64,000 nt of DNA from Fimenecus sp964540535. GTDB lineage: Bacteria; Bacillota; Clostridia; Oscillospirales; Acutalibacteraceae. The stretch spans positions 70,366 to 134,365 of the forward strand of contig CAZIMO010000006.1 in assembly GCA_964540535.1 (NCBI GenBank), given 5' to 3'. The position numbers and the translations under genes are program-made. Within the stretch, counting starts at the first letter, position 1. The number at the start of each line of letters is the position of its first letter. The notes below the pieces were generated by a model that was given only the letters and a program-made list of their open reading frames with translations, ran no database searches and was not told where the DNA came from. Shown piece after piece: positions 35,351-43,876 of the stretch.

Positions 35351-35420
35351 CACTCTTTTCAGTAATTACTTAATACTGAATAAAGTATACCACATTTTTT
35401 TCCAAATTACAATATAAAAT

Positions 35421-35452
35421 AAAGTACGAAACAGTTCATTGTTTCGTACTTT
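35421..35452 (-). terminator. Terminator between the peptide importer and the exporter genes
   Basis: AAAGTACGAAAC (35421-35432) pairs perfectly with GTTTCGTACTTT (35441-35452); on the minus strand it is followed by ATTTTATATT. It likely ends the opp transcript. Confidence 0.8.
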
Positions 35453-35464
35453 AACATTGAATTA

Positions 35465-35704
35465 TTACATCAGCCAAAAAAGTATTGATACTATCAAAAA
35501 TACTGCGCAGATAAAACCGATAGTTACGAGCATTGGCTTTACCATCATTTTAACAGCACTCCAATATGTTCTCCAAATATCTTTCGGGCTTGATGTTGTA
35601 CCGCGCTTTGTCCAATTATTTCTTCTGTTTGAAAGATTGGACATATCGGCGATTGTTCTGCCGTCATCTACATATGTTATTTTTTCTTTTTTCTTTTTAG
35701 CCAT
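35465..35704 (-). CDS. Small single-span membrane protein at the end of the opp operon
   Basis: A 79-residue protein with a Lys-rich N-terminus (MAKKKKEK), the polar segment YVDDGRTIADMSNLS, and one C-terminal membrane helix (about 55-78). It has the shape of SecE but none of its conserved residues, so I do not call it SecE. It is the last gene of the importer run, 21 bases after the second ATPase, and is followed by a terminator. Role unknown; an accessory of the transporter is possible. Confidence 0.65.
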   Translation of the reverse strand: MAKKKKEKITYVDDGRTIADMSNLSNRRNNWTKRGTTSSPKDIWRTYWSAVKMMVKPMLVTIGFICAVFLIVSILFWLM

Positions 35705-35725
35705 AGGTAGTGACTCCTCTGTTTC

Positions 35726-36724
35726 TTAATCTAACAAATGGCACGCCGCACAATGACCGTTACCGTAATCTTTATACTCGGGTGTAACCTCTTTGCAAAT
35801 ATCCTTTGCATGAGGGCAACGAGTATGGAAACGACATCCTTTAGGTGGATTTGCCGGAGAAGGAATATCTCCTTTAAGAATAATACGGTTCATCTTGAAA
35901 TCGGGATCCGGATGAGGAATTGCGGAGAAAAGCGCCTGTGTATAAGGATGCAACGGATTTGAGAAGATATCTTCTTTTGTACCAAATTCAACCATCGAAC
36001 CGAGATACATAACACCGATTTTATCTGAAATAAATTTAACAACCGACAAATCGTGCGAAATGAACAAATATGTCAAATTCATTTCCTGCTGTAATTTTTT
36101 AAGCAGATTGATAATCTGCGCTTGAATTGATACATCGAGTGCCGAAACAGGCTCATCGCAGACTACAAGTCGCGGATTAACTGAAAGCGCACGGGCAATA
36201 CAAATTCTCTGACGCTGACCGCCTGAAAATTCGTGAGGATATCTCTCATAATAATAATCACGAAGTCCGCATTTTTCCATTAGTTCAAGAACATAGTCTT
36301 TAACTTCACTTTTAGGTACAATATTATGCACCATAACAGGTTCGGAAAGGATTCCGCCTACGGTACTTCTCGGCGGTAAAGATGAATAAGGATCTTGGAA
36401 TATAATTTGCATCTTTTTGCGAATTTCACGCATCTGCGCAGACTTATAATCTGTAATATCCTTACCTTCAAAGATAATTCTGCCGCTTGTCGGCTGATGC
36501 AATTTAAGAATAGCTCTACCCATAGTAGTCTTGCCGCAGCCCGACTCACCTACTATTCCGAGCGTTTCGCCTGCTTTTAACGAAAATGAAACATCATCAA
36601 CAGCCACAAGCTCCTGTGTAACCTTACCTGTTATTGTTTTCTTTATCGGAAAGCATTTACGAAGATGTTGAACATCTAAAATGGCTTCCGAATCAAATGT
36701 GTCTATTCTTTTTTCATCAGCCAT
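35726..36724 (-). CDS. oppF: Oligopeptide ABC transporter ATPase (OppF/DppF type)
   Basis: A 332-residue ATPase energising peptide import. Walker A GIVGESGCGKTTMGRA, signature FSGGQRQRICIARAL, Walker B LVVCDEPVSALDVS and switch His in FISHDLSV are intact; the C-terminal oligopeptide/dipeptide extension has the Cys cluster C-RFHTRCPHAKDIC. The ATG at 36724 follows GAGGA at 8 bases and overlaps oppD by 8 bases. Confidence 0.93.
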   Translation of the reverse strand: MADEKRIDTFDSEAILDVQHLRKCFPIKKTITGKVTQELVAVDDVSFSLKAGETLGIVGESGCGKTTMGRAILKLHQPTSGRIIFEGKDITDYKSAQMREIRKKMQIIFQDPYSSLPPRSTVGGILSEPVMVHNIVPKSEVKDYVLELMEKCGLRDYYYERYPHEFSGGQRQRICIARALSVNPRLVVCDEPVSALDVSIQAQIINLLKKLQQEMNLTYLFISHDLSVVKFISDKIGVMYLGSMVEFGTKEDIFSNPLHPYTQALFSAIPHPDPDFKMNRIILKGDIPSPANPPKGCRFHTRCPHAKDICKEVTPEYKDYGNGHCAACHLLD

Positions 36725-37874
36725 TGTCTTTATCCTCATCGTACAAGTGACAGGCAACAAAATGAGTTGGGCTTACCTGAATCATTTCGGGATAGTCGCC
36801 GGAGCATTTACCTGTGCACTGTGCACATCTTTCTTTGAAATAACAGTAATCGGGCATATTGATTGGGTTAGGCACATTACCCGGAATATTAAAGAGAGTA
36901 TCGCTGTCAGAATTCAGAGTAGGCTTTGATTTCTGCAAACCGATTGTATAGGGGTGCATAGGATTGTGAAAAATCTCTGACACAGTACCCTTTTCAATTA
37001 CTCTGCCTGCATACATAACAACAACATAATCTGCCATTTCAGCAATAATACCCAAATCGTGAGTAATAAGCATAATAGAACCGTCAATTTTAGTCTTGAG
37101 GTCACGAAGCAAATCAAGAATCTGCGCTTGAATTGTAACATCAAGAGCAGTTGTAGGTTCGTCTGCAATAATAAGGCGCGGGTCGCTTGCAAGTGCCATT
37201 GCAATCATAACACGCTGACGCATACCGCCTGACAATTCATGAGGAAATGAGGCATATACACGTTCAGGCATTGCAATACCGACAAGATTAAGCATTTCAA
37301 TTGACTTATTCTTTGCCATTTCTTTAGTAGCCTTACTGTTATGAATGAATGTTACCTCATCAAGCTGTTGACCTATTGTGAAAACAGGATTGAGAGAGGT
37401 CATTGGCTCTTGGAAAATCATTGCAATCTGATTACCGCGGATTTTATGAATGTCGTGAATGGGCATTTTGGCAATATCATATACCTTTTCTTCGCCTGTT
37501 TTCTCTTTAGCGCTGAAACGGATACCGCCGGAATAAATTTGACCCGTAGGACCTTGGATAAGACGCATTACAGACATACTTGTAACTGATTTTCCGCAGC
37601 CGGATTCACCAACAACGCCCACAGTTGAATTTTTAGGAATGTCAAAAGATACACCGTTTACCGCTTTAACAACGCCCTGCTCTGTAAAGAAATATGTATG
37701 CAAATCGTCTATTTCCAAAATATTTTCCTGATTGTGCATTTCGGTTGTATATTCAGATTCATCTGCCTTGCGGTACTTTTCAGCCTCAAGACGCTTCATA
37801 ACCTTTTTATTTTCTTTAGCAATTGCACGGATTTCTTTACCGGAAAGATAGTTTTTATTAGTCTTTTTACTCAT
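36717..37874 (-). CDS. oppD: Oligopeptide ABC transporter ATPase (OppD/DppD type) with N-terminal extension
   Basis: A 385-residue ATPase paired with OppF. Walker A GVVGESGCGKSVTSMS, signature LSGGMRQRVMIAMAL, Walker B LIIADEPTTALDVT and the C-terminal Cys segment (FKERCAQCTGKC) are all present. The usual start of the family (ILEIDDLHTYFF) is preceded by about 50 extra charged residues, rich in Lys and Glu. The extension appears genuine, because AAGGAG lies 7 bases before the ATG at 37874 and no other start is better. Confidence 0.92.
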   Translation of the reverse strand: MSKKTNKNYLSGKEIRAIAKENKKVMKRLEAEKYRKADESEYTTEMHNQENILEIDDLHTYFFTEQGVVKAVNGVSFDIPKNSTVGVVGESGCGKSVTSMSVMRLIQGPTGQIYSGGIRFSAKEKTGEEKVYDIAKMPIHDIHKIRGNQIAMIFQEPMTSLNPVFTIGQQLDEVTFIHNSKATKEMAKNKSIEMLNLVGIAMPERVYASFPHELSGGMRQRVMIAMALASDPRLIIADEPTTALDVTIQAQILDLLRDLKTKIDGSIMLITHDLGIIAEMADYVVVMYAGRVIEKGTVSEIFHNPMHPYTIGLQKSKPTLNSDSDTLFNIPGNVPNPINMPDYCYFKERCAQCTGKCSGDYPEMIQVSPTHFVACHLYDEDKDNG

Positions 37875-37877
37875 AAC

Positions 37878-38921
37878 TTATCTCCTTGCCTTCGGATCAA
37901 GAGCATCACGCAAGCCGTCACCAATGAAGTTAAAGCCCAAAACGGCAATAACAATACAGATACCGGCAGGAACCCAAACATTTAGGTGATTCTGAAGAAT
38001 ATCCTGGTTAGTTGAAATAATGTTTATCATCGTACCCCAAGCGGCATACGGCGCTTTAACACCAAGATTCAAATATGAAAGAGTTGCTTCATAAAGAATC
38101 ATACTGCCAAGGCTCAAACTCATTTCAACAATAAGCTGAGGCATAACATTAGGAACAAGATGCTTAAAAATCTTTCTTGATGTTGAATAACCCATCGCCT
38201 CTGCGGCAACCATATATTCCTGCTCACGCAGTGAGAGGATTTGACCTCGCACAAGACGGGCTGTACCCGGCCATGAAATAAATGTGAGGTAAATCATCAA
38301 AAGATAAATACGGTATTTTGCATCAATATCAGACGCGTCAAGAATGGTACTGATAATCAGCAAAATCGGGATACCCGGTAAGCAAATCAAAACATCGCAA
38401 ACACGCATTATAATATTGTCGATTGCACCGCCGAAGAAACCTGCAATACCGCCAAGTAAAACACCGAGAATGGTTATCAAGAAAACTGCAATAAAGCTTA
38501 CTGTCAGAGAAATTCTGCCGCCGTACATAAGACGGACAAAAATATCATAGCCTTCATTGTCTGTTCCCAAAATATGCTCTGATGAAGGCGGAGCAAGGAA
38601 ATTATCTTTAAGATATTTTTCAGTTGTTTGACGGACAGTATATTCTTGACCGTTTACCTCATATGTATTTTCAGTAACTGAATACTCTGTTTTACCGCTT
38701 TCATCAAGTTCAATTTCGCCCCATTCGGTATAAATAAACGGTCCTAAAAAACTGAATACGAAAAGACTTACAACCATAATAAGTCCGATAATACTGAGTT
38801 TTGAACGGAAAAATCTGCGCACGACCATTCGTGTGGGCGACATTAAGCGTACATTTTTATCAAGAGGCACTTCGTTATCAATTACTTCTTGAGTTGGCTC
38901 TTTAGTTGTAATTTCTTCCAT
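37878..38921 (-). CDS. oppC: Oligopeptide ABC transporter permease (OppC/DppC type)
   Basis: A 347-residue inner permease with the OppC_N domain (RFFRSKLSIIGLIMVV) and the binding-protein-dependent transport domain with its EAA loop (YMVAAEAMGYSTSRKIFKHL). About 80 residues lie between the first helix and the core, outside the membrane. The gene is 3 bases from oppD. Confidence 0.93.
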   Translation of the reverse strand: MEEITTKEPTQEVIDNEVPLDKNVRLMSPTRMVVRRFFRSKLSIIGLIMVVSLFVFSFLGPFIYTEWGEIELDESGKTEYSVTENTYEVNGQEYTVRQTTEKYLKDNFLAPPSSEHILGTDNEGYDIFVRLMYGGRISLTVSFIAVFLITILGVLLGGIAGFFGGAIDNIIMRVCDVLICLPGIPILLIISTILDASDIDAKYRIYLLMIYLTFISWPGTARLVRGQILSLREQEYMVAAEAMGYSTSRKIFKHLVPNVMPQLIVEMSLSLGSMILYEATLSYLNLGVKAPYAAWGTMINIISTNQDILQNHLNVWVPAGICIVIAVLGFNFIGDGLRDALDPKARR

Positions 38922-38932
38922 AATGTGCCTCC

Positions 38933-39931
38933 TTACTCCAATTTAACTCTCGGGTCAACAAGACCGTACATAAGGTCGGCAAGCAATACGCCGACAACGC
39001 TCAAAATTGCGAGGAACATATTGTAACCCATAATAAACGGGATATCGCCTCGGTTCATCGCATCAAGAGCAATATTACCGATACCCGGCAAGTCGAAAAC
39101 CTGCTCGGTGATAATTGCGCCCGAGAAAAGTGAGGGCAGAAGTCCTGCCAATGATGTAACCAACGGAATCAATGTATTACGGAAAGCATGCTTATTGATG
39201 ACAACGTTTTCTTTTAATCCCTTTGCTCTGGCTGTTCTGATATAGTCAGAATTCATAACCTCGAGCATATTGGTTCTTGTCATTCTCATTCTTGCACCGA
39301 TACTCAAGATAACAATAGTAAGAATGGGAATAAACATATGTCTTACATAATCAAGTAACAGTTCAGCACCTGTATAAGATGCAGTAGCATTGACCAGACC
39401 GGATGCGGGGAACCAACCTAATTTAAAAGCAAATACATCCTTTAACATCTGTCCGAAGAAGAATGATGGAAGAGAAATACCAATCATAACGAAAATTGTT
39501 ACGATATAGTCGCGAAGGCTGTATTGATGAGTTGCAGCAGTAATTCCCAAAGGAATTGCAATCATAAACTCAAATACTGTTGCAATTAAAGAAATTGCAA
39601 AGGATATGCCCATATGCTCAAAAATAACATCGGCAACGGGAATACCGTAAACAAAGCTTGTTCCCAAATCGAATGTAAACAATGCACCAAGCCAGCTGAC
39701 ATAGCCTTTAAGGATACCTAAAAGGCTATTGTCACCCAAACCGTACATCTCATACATTGCATTAACGGTTTCTTCGCTAACTGTTGCGCCGCCCTGATTG
39801 ATGGCGTTGATTTTATCTTGGATAAAGTCAACGGGCATCAATCGAATGAGAAAATAGATAATCATAGATACACCCAAAAGAATGAATATGGATGCAACTA
39901 TTCTTTTTAAAATATACTTTAAACTTGCCAT
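38933..39931 (-). CDS. oppB: Oligopeptide ABC transporter permease (OppB/DppB type)
   Basis: A 332-residue permease with the OppB start (YILKRIVASIFILLGVSMIIY) and the EAA loop as YIRTARAKGLKENVVINKHAFRN, here partly quoted: RTARAKGLKENVV. Six helices. Followed by oppC after 11 bases and preceded by the substrate-binding protein gene. Confidence 0.93.
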   Translation of the reverse strand: MASLKYILKRIVASIFILLGVSMIIYFLIRLMPVDFIQDKINAINQGGATVSEETVNAMYEMYGLGDNSLLGILKGYVSWLGALFTFDLGTSFVYGIPVADVIFEHMGISFAISLIATVFEFMIAIPLGITAATHQYSLRDYIVTIFVMIGISLPSFFFGQMLKDVFAFKLGWFPASGLVNATASYTGAELLLDYVRHMFIPILTIVILSIGARMRMTRTNMLEVMNSDYIRTARAKGLKENVVINKHAFRNTLIPLVTSLAGLLPSLFSGAIITEQVFDLPGIGNIALDAMNRGDIPFIMGYNMFLAILSVVGVLLADLMYGLVDPRVKLE

Positions 39932-39946
39932 AAGCTACACCGATTC

Positions 39947-42520
39947 TTACTTTGCAAATTCTACTTCCCAAATTCTGTCTATGGGAGATGAATAAGGATT
40001 CAACTCTGACTCTGTGGGAAGACTTGAAGAATCAATAACCTTTGAGTTATATGCATAAAGCACACTTCTCTGATATACAGGAAGTTCAATTGCGAGGTCA
40101 AGAATCTGTTCCATAGCTTCTTTATAAAGCTCTGAACGCTCTGCTTGATCGTTTGTTTCGCGTGCTTCGTCAATAAGGTCACTTAAATCATCCAAGATAT
40201 TCAATTCTTCAGCAGTACCACTTGCTTTAAGATAAGGGTAACCCCAAGCAAGTGTGCTTGTTGCTGTTGAATCTTTATGATAAACCTGGTACAAGTCGGG
40301 ATCCAACGCAGATGTCCAAGCAGCTGCCCAAACATCAAGAGAACCTGTATTGATTTTTGTAAGAGCCTGTGTATCACAAACTACTTCAACATTCCAGCCC
40401 ATATCGTTAAGAAGTGAAGCTGCATCTCTGAATACTTTATATGTGGGATGTTCCTGCAAGCTTGAGCCTGCAATTGTAAACTTAACTTTAAGCTCTGAAT
40501 CGCCTGCGCTAACGCCTGCTTCCTGCATATATTTTTCAATATTATTAACAGCAATATCCTCGCTCCATGCACCGAGAGGCGGATAGTCAAATCCATTATC
40601 TTCAGCGTCTGTACCCGTAGGATATGCCCAGCTAACCTTTGACATGGGCCAGAAAATCTGTTCAGCAGTACCTGCACGGTAATAGTCAAGGGCAAGAGAT
40701 GTATTCATAGCGCACATAATTGCTTTACGAAGATTTATGTCTTTAACCTTGGCTGCGTTGATACCGATATAACCGTAACCGAGCTGATCGGTTGTAAGAG
40801 TAACTATACCCTTCTTTGAAAGCTGACCGAGTTTTTCATAGTTGTCATTTGTAAGATTGGGAGTAATGTAGTGGACATTGCCCTCTTCCAAAACAGCAAT
40901 CGCGTTTGAAGAGCTTACTACTTGATAACGAATCTTTTCAATCTTTGCATTCTCAAGACCCTCGCCTACTGTATTGAAGTATTCGTTAGCCTTGAAATAT
41001 ACAACATTGTTTGTGTAGAAATCGCTCTCTGAAGGAGTATCGCTATTCTTTGTGTTTGTAGCCTTATAAGAACCTGCACCCATAGGGATTTTAATGTTTC
41101 TTGTTGACTGAACGATGTCTGTCATAAAGTCAAAGCTCGCAAACTCAACACCGAACTGATTGTTAGCGATGTCAACGCCAACCTTACTTCCCTCACCGTA
41201 ATAGTGCTGAGGAGCAATAGTGATTGCAAAGTTCCAAATAGCTTTGGGATCAATACCGTCAATTGTAATTGACAATACATCGTATTCGCCGTCATTAGCT
41301 ACTGTACCGTCATCGTTATGAGCTGAAGCAATCTTATAATCTGTACCATTGACATTAATGGTTGTACCGGCTTTATCCGTGTGGGCAAGAGAAACGATAC
41401 CTGAAATGTTTTCAACTGCTAATTTACCGTCATCAGAAACATTTTCGTGAAGAATAACTTCTTTTGCTTTAGCAGTAAATTCAGTATTAAGTGTTGCTGC
41501 TGTTGCCCAATACTGAAGAATAACATTTAACTCTCTTGAAATCTTATCATTGTAAACATAATTTACAGCATCATCTTTTGATTTGATCGAAGAAGGATAA
41601 GCAGGAGTTAATGTTTCAATCTTAGTACGGTCAATTTTACCGTCGTCGCCTTCTGCATACTTAACATCAACATAGCCTTCTGAATACATAAAACAGAAGA
41701 TTTCATCTGCAAATTCTTCATATGACTTATAAGGTTCGTCAATATAAGACTCTTGAGCGCTTACATAGTCTGTTTCAAGCTCTTCTTTGAAAAGCTTTAA
41801 TGCATATTCATAGTCAGAAAGTAAATCTTTGCTTGTAACATCGTTAGGATTGTTTGAAATAGCTGTTTTATAACCGTTGCTTACTGAATAGTTAGAAATA
41901 GCTGTTTTCATTGCTTCATATCCAACCTCATTTGTTGCAGAAGCCTTAACCTCTGAATTGAAAAGGTTGATCAATTCGTTAATTCTTGCATTTGCTCTTG
42001 ATGTTGCTTGAGAAGTGATAAGAGTATCACTGTCATCAGAAGCAGAACCAACAGTCTGAGTTCTGTATTCTGCAAGACCGAGAATGTCTGTTGAATACAG
42101 AGTTGATGAACCTGTATAAACAGGGTCAAGATATACATAGTAGTTAAAAAGAACATCTTCCATAGTCAAAGGCTGACCGTCAGAGAACTTAATGCCGTTC
42201 TTAATAACAAAATTGTAAGTAGTTGTATCGTTATCGTTTTCAACAATCTCGTAATCCTTAACAACTACTGCTTCATCTTCACCGTATGCAACTTCGATTT
42301 TACCGTCAACATACTTTGAAGAAAGCATACTGATTTGTGTCATTGCAACAATTGTTCCGTCATTTGCCGATGTGTAAAAGAACGGATTAAATAATCCGTC
42401 AAGCTGCTCTGTCATAATAACAAAAGCATCAGCATTACTGCCGGAACAGGAAGTGAATGAGGTGAGTATTCCCATGCAGAGAATCAAACACAGGAACAGA
42501 GAAATAATTTTCTTTTTCAT
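39947..42520 (-). CDS. Oligopeptide ABC transporter substrate-binding lipoprotein, enlarged
   Basis: An 857-residue SBP_bac_5 family protein, about 300 residues longer than usual (near 540). The signal peptide ends in a lipobox (SFTSC, Cys about residue 26). Core landmarks: VIKNGIKFSDGQPLTMEDVLFNY and VKDINLRKAIMCAMN (helix and loop typical of peptide binders), with AAAWTSALDPDLYQVY-like C-terminal part (AAWTSALDPDLYQVYH). The extra sequence lies about residues 140-420 and is rich in acidic, helical segments. Strong AAGGAG ribosome site. Confidence 0.9.
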   Translation of the reverse strand: MKKKIISLFLCLILCMGILTSFTSCSGSNADAFVIMTEQLDGLFNPFFYTSANDGTIVAMTQISMLSSKYVDGKIEVAYGEDEAVVVKDYEIVENDNDTTTYNFVIKNGIKFSDGQPLTMEDVLFNYYVYLDPVYTGSSTLYSTDILGLAEYRTQTVGSASDDSDTLITSQATSRANARINELINLFNSEVKASATNEVGYEAMKTAISNYSVSNGYKTAISNNPNDVTSKDLLSDYEYALKLFKEELETDYVSAQESYIDEPYKSYEEFADEIFCFMYSEGYVDVKYAEGDDGKIDRTKIETLTPAYPSSIKSKDDAVNYVYNDKISRELNVILQYWATAATLNTEFTAKAKEVILHENVSDDGKLAVENISGIVSLAHTDKAGTTINVNGTDYKIASAHNDDGTVANDGEYDVLSITIDGIDPKAIWNFAITIAPQHYYGEGSKVGVDIANNQFGVEFASFDFMTDIVQSTRNIKIPMGAGSYKATNTKNSDTPSESDFYTNNVVYFKANEYFNTVGEGLENAKIEKIRYQVVSSSNAIAVLEEGNVHYITPNLTNDNYEKLGQLSKKGIVTLTTDQLGYGYIGINAAKVKDINLRKAIMCAMNTSLALDYYRAGTAEQIFWPMSKVSWAYPTGTDAEDNGFDYPPLGAWSEDIAVNNIEKYMQEAGVSAGDSELKVKFTIAGSSLQEHPTYKVFRDAASLLNDMGWNVEVVCDTQALTKINTGSLDVWAAAWTSALDPDLYQVYHKDSTATSTLAWGYPYLKASGTAEELNILDDLSDLIDEARETNDQAERSELYKEAMEQILDLAIELPVYQRSVLYAYNSKVIDSSSLPTESELNPYSSPIDRIWEVEFAK

Positions 42521-42550
42521 TTTGTTCGCTCCTTATTTATTTTATTGCAT

Positions 42551-43876
42551 TTAATTTGCAAAATTTATTGTAACTGTATTGCCGTTTACAGTGACATCCA
42601 CATTCTCGGGATCATCGCCGACAACAACACAGTTAATCTCTGCTTTTTCAACTGCTGTTGCATTACCCATACCGCAAACAAGACCGATTGAATAATCATC
42701 AACACCAAAGTAGCAAGAAGAGTCAATCTTCAAGGTACTGTTAAGGATATTGACATTACTGATTTTAGCATCATTAGAAATACTGCCTGCAAACAGACCG
42801 TAGCTTGTACCTACAACACGGGTACCGTTTTTAACAGTAAAGCTAACATTTTCAAGTGTTAAATCTGAAATTTTTGCAGTTTCTGTTAAATAACCGAAAA
42901 GTCCTGCATTAACTTTAGAATTGTTTGTCTGTACTGCATCAACATTTTTAATTTTGTGACCGTTGCCTTTAATTTCGCCGTTAAAATTACCGTACATAAA
43001 TGCTGTAGGCCAAATTTTATCAGTAAAATCAAGGTCAGCATATATTTCATAATGTCCGTTAAGACTTGCATTTTTAATTAACTGATCGGCATTATAAATA
43101 CGGTACCATTCGCCTTCAGTCCAATCAACATAAAGCTTCATAACGGAATTTTCGGCAGTTCCCGTTTCGTAATTAATAACACCGGGGTGGTTCACAGTTG
43201 GAGTATCCAACAGCTGCTCACCTTTTGCATCGTAATAAGCTTTATTGAATGTGTATCCTTTTCTTTCAGGGAAATTATACATTTCAATTGCACCTGTTTC
43301 ATTATCCCAAACAGGTACTGAAATATCACCGATAGTTGTTGGGTCAAATATCATACTATCCATATATTCCCCGGACTCAAGAGAATAAAAGTCAATTTTA
43401 AAGAGAGGAACCCATGCAGCATAAAGAGTAATTATAGGTTCTTCGGCTGAATAATCTTTTGCAGGGTCAACATCAAGCAAATCATTTTCAAAGTCCCATT
43501 TATCTGAATAAACATAGGATACATTGCCGTTACCGTCGGTGCTTTCTGTACGCTGTGCATACCACCCTGCAAGGAAATATCCGCTCTTAACTGCCTTAAA
43601 AGCGTCGTTACCGCGTTTTGAATTATCGGGTGAAATTAAGGAAATTTCAATATGACCGTTACTGCTTTTATCTAAATCAAAGATATTAAAAGAGTCAACA
43701 ATTACAGATGTGTTTGTTGTGAATGTACCACCGTTAGCGTCATATTTAACGCTAACGGTGTAATTATCACCATTGTTTGTGTTATAAGGAGTTTCGTCTC
43801 CGCTACAGCCAGTAATGAAAGGAATTGCCATTAAACCAAGCAATGCAAATGCGATTGCTTTAATTTTCATCTTCAT
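42551..43876 (-). CDS. Surface lipoprotein with Listeria-Bacteroides (Flg_new) repeats and GLUG-like motif
   Basis: A 441-residue lipoprotein. The lipobox is FITGC, Cys about residue 24. Three repeat units of the InlB-B/Flg_new type are visible (VSVKYDANGGTFTTN; a DSFN-type second strand; LYAAWVPLFKIDFYS; LYVDWTEGEWYRIY), followed by a GLUG-like beta-helix region (GNFNGEIKGNGHKIKNV and AGLFGYLTE). Likely cell-surface adhesion or ligand binding. The ATG at 43876 overlaps the protease gene end by 17 bases; GGAGG is 12 bases away, and other starts (43870, 43888) fit less well. Confidence 0.75.
   Translation of the reverse strand: MKMKIKAIAFALLGLMAIPFITGCSGDETPYNTNNGDNYTVSVKYDANGGTFTTNTSVIVDSFNIFDLDKSSNGHIEISLISPDNSKRGNDAFKAVKSGYFLAGWYAQRTESTDGNGNVSYVYSDKWDFENDLLDVDPAKDYSAEEPIITLYAAWVPLFKIDFYSLESGEYMDSMIFDPTTIGDISVPVWDNETGAIEMYNFPERKGYTFNKAYYDAKGEQLLDTPTVNHPGVINYETGTAENSVMKLYVDWTEGEWYRIYNADQLIKNASLNGHYEIYADLDFTDKIWPTAFMYGNFNGEIKGNGHKIKNVDAVQTNNSKVNAGLFGYLTETAKISDLTLENVSFTVKNGTRVVGTSYGLFAGSISNDAKISNVNILNSTLKIDSSCYFGVDDYSIGLVCGMGNATAVEKAEINCVVVGDDPENVDVTVNGNTVTINFAN

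Noticed and set aside
35465..35704. Possible SecE
   Set aside because: Size and single helix fit, but the conserved SecE residues are absent and the gene is not near nusG or ribosomal protein genes.
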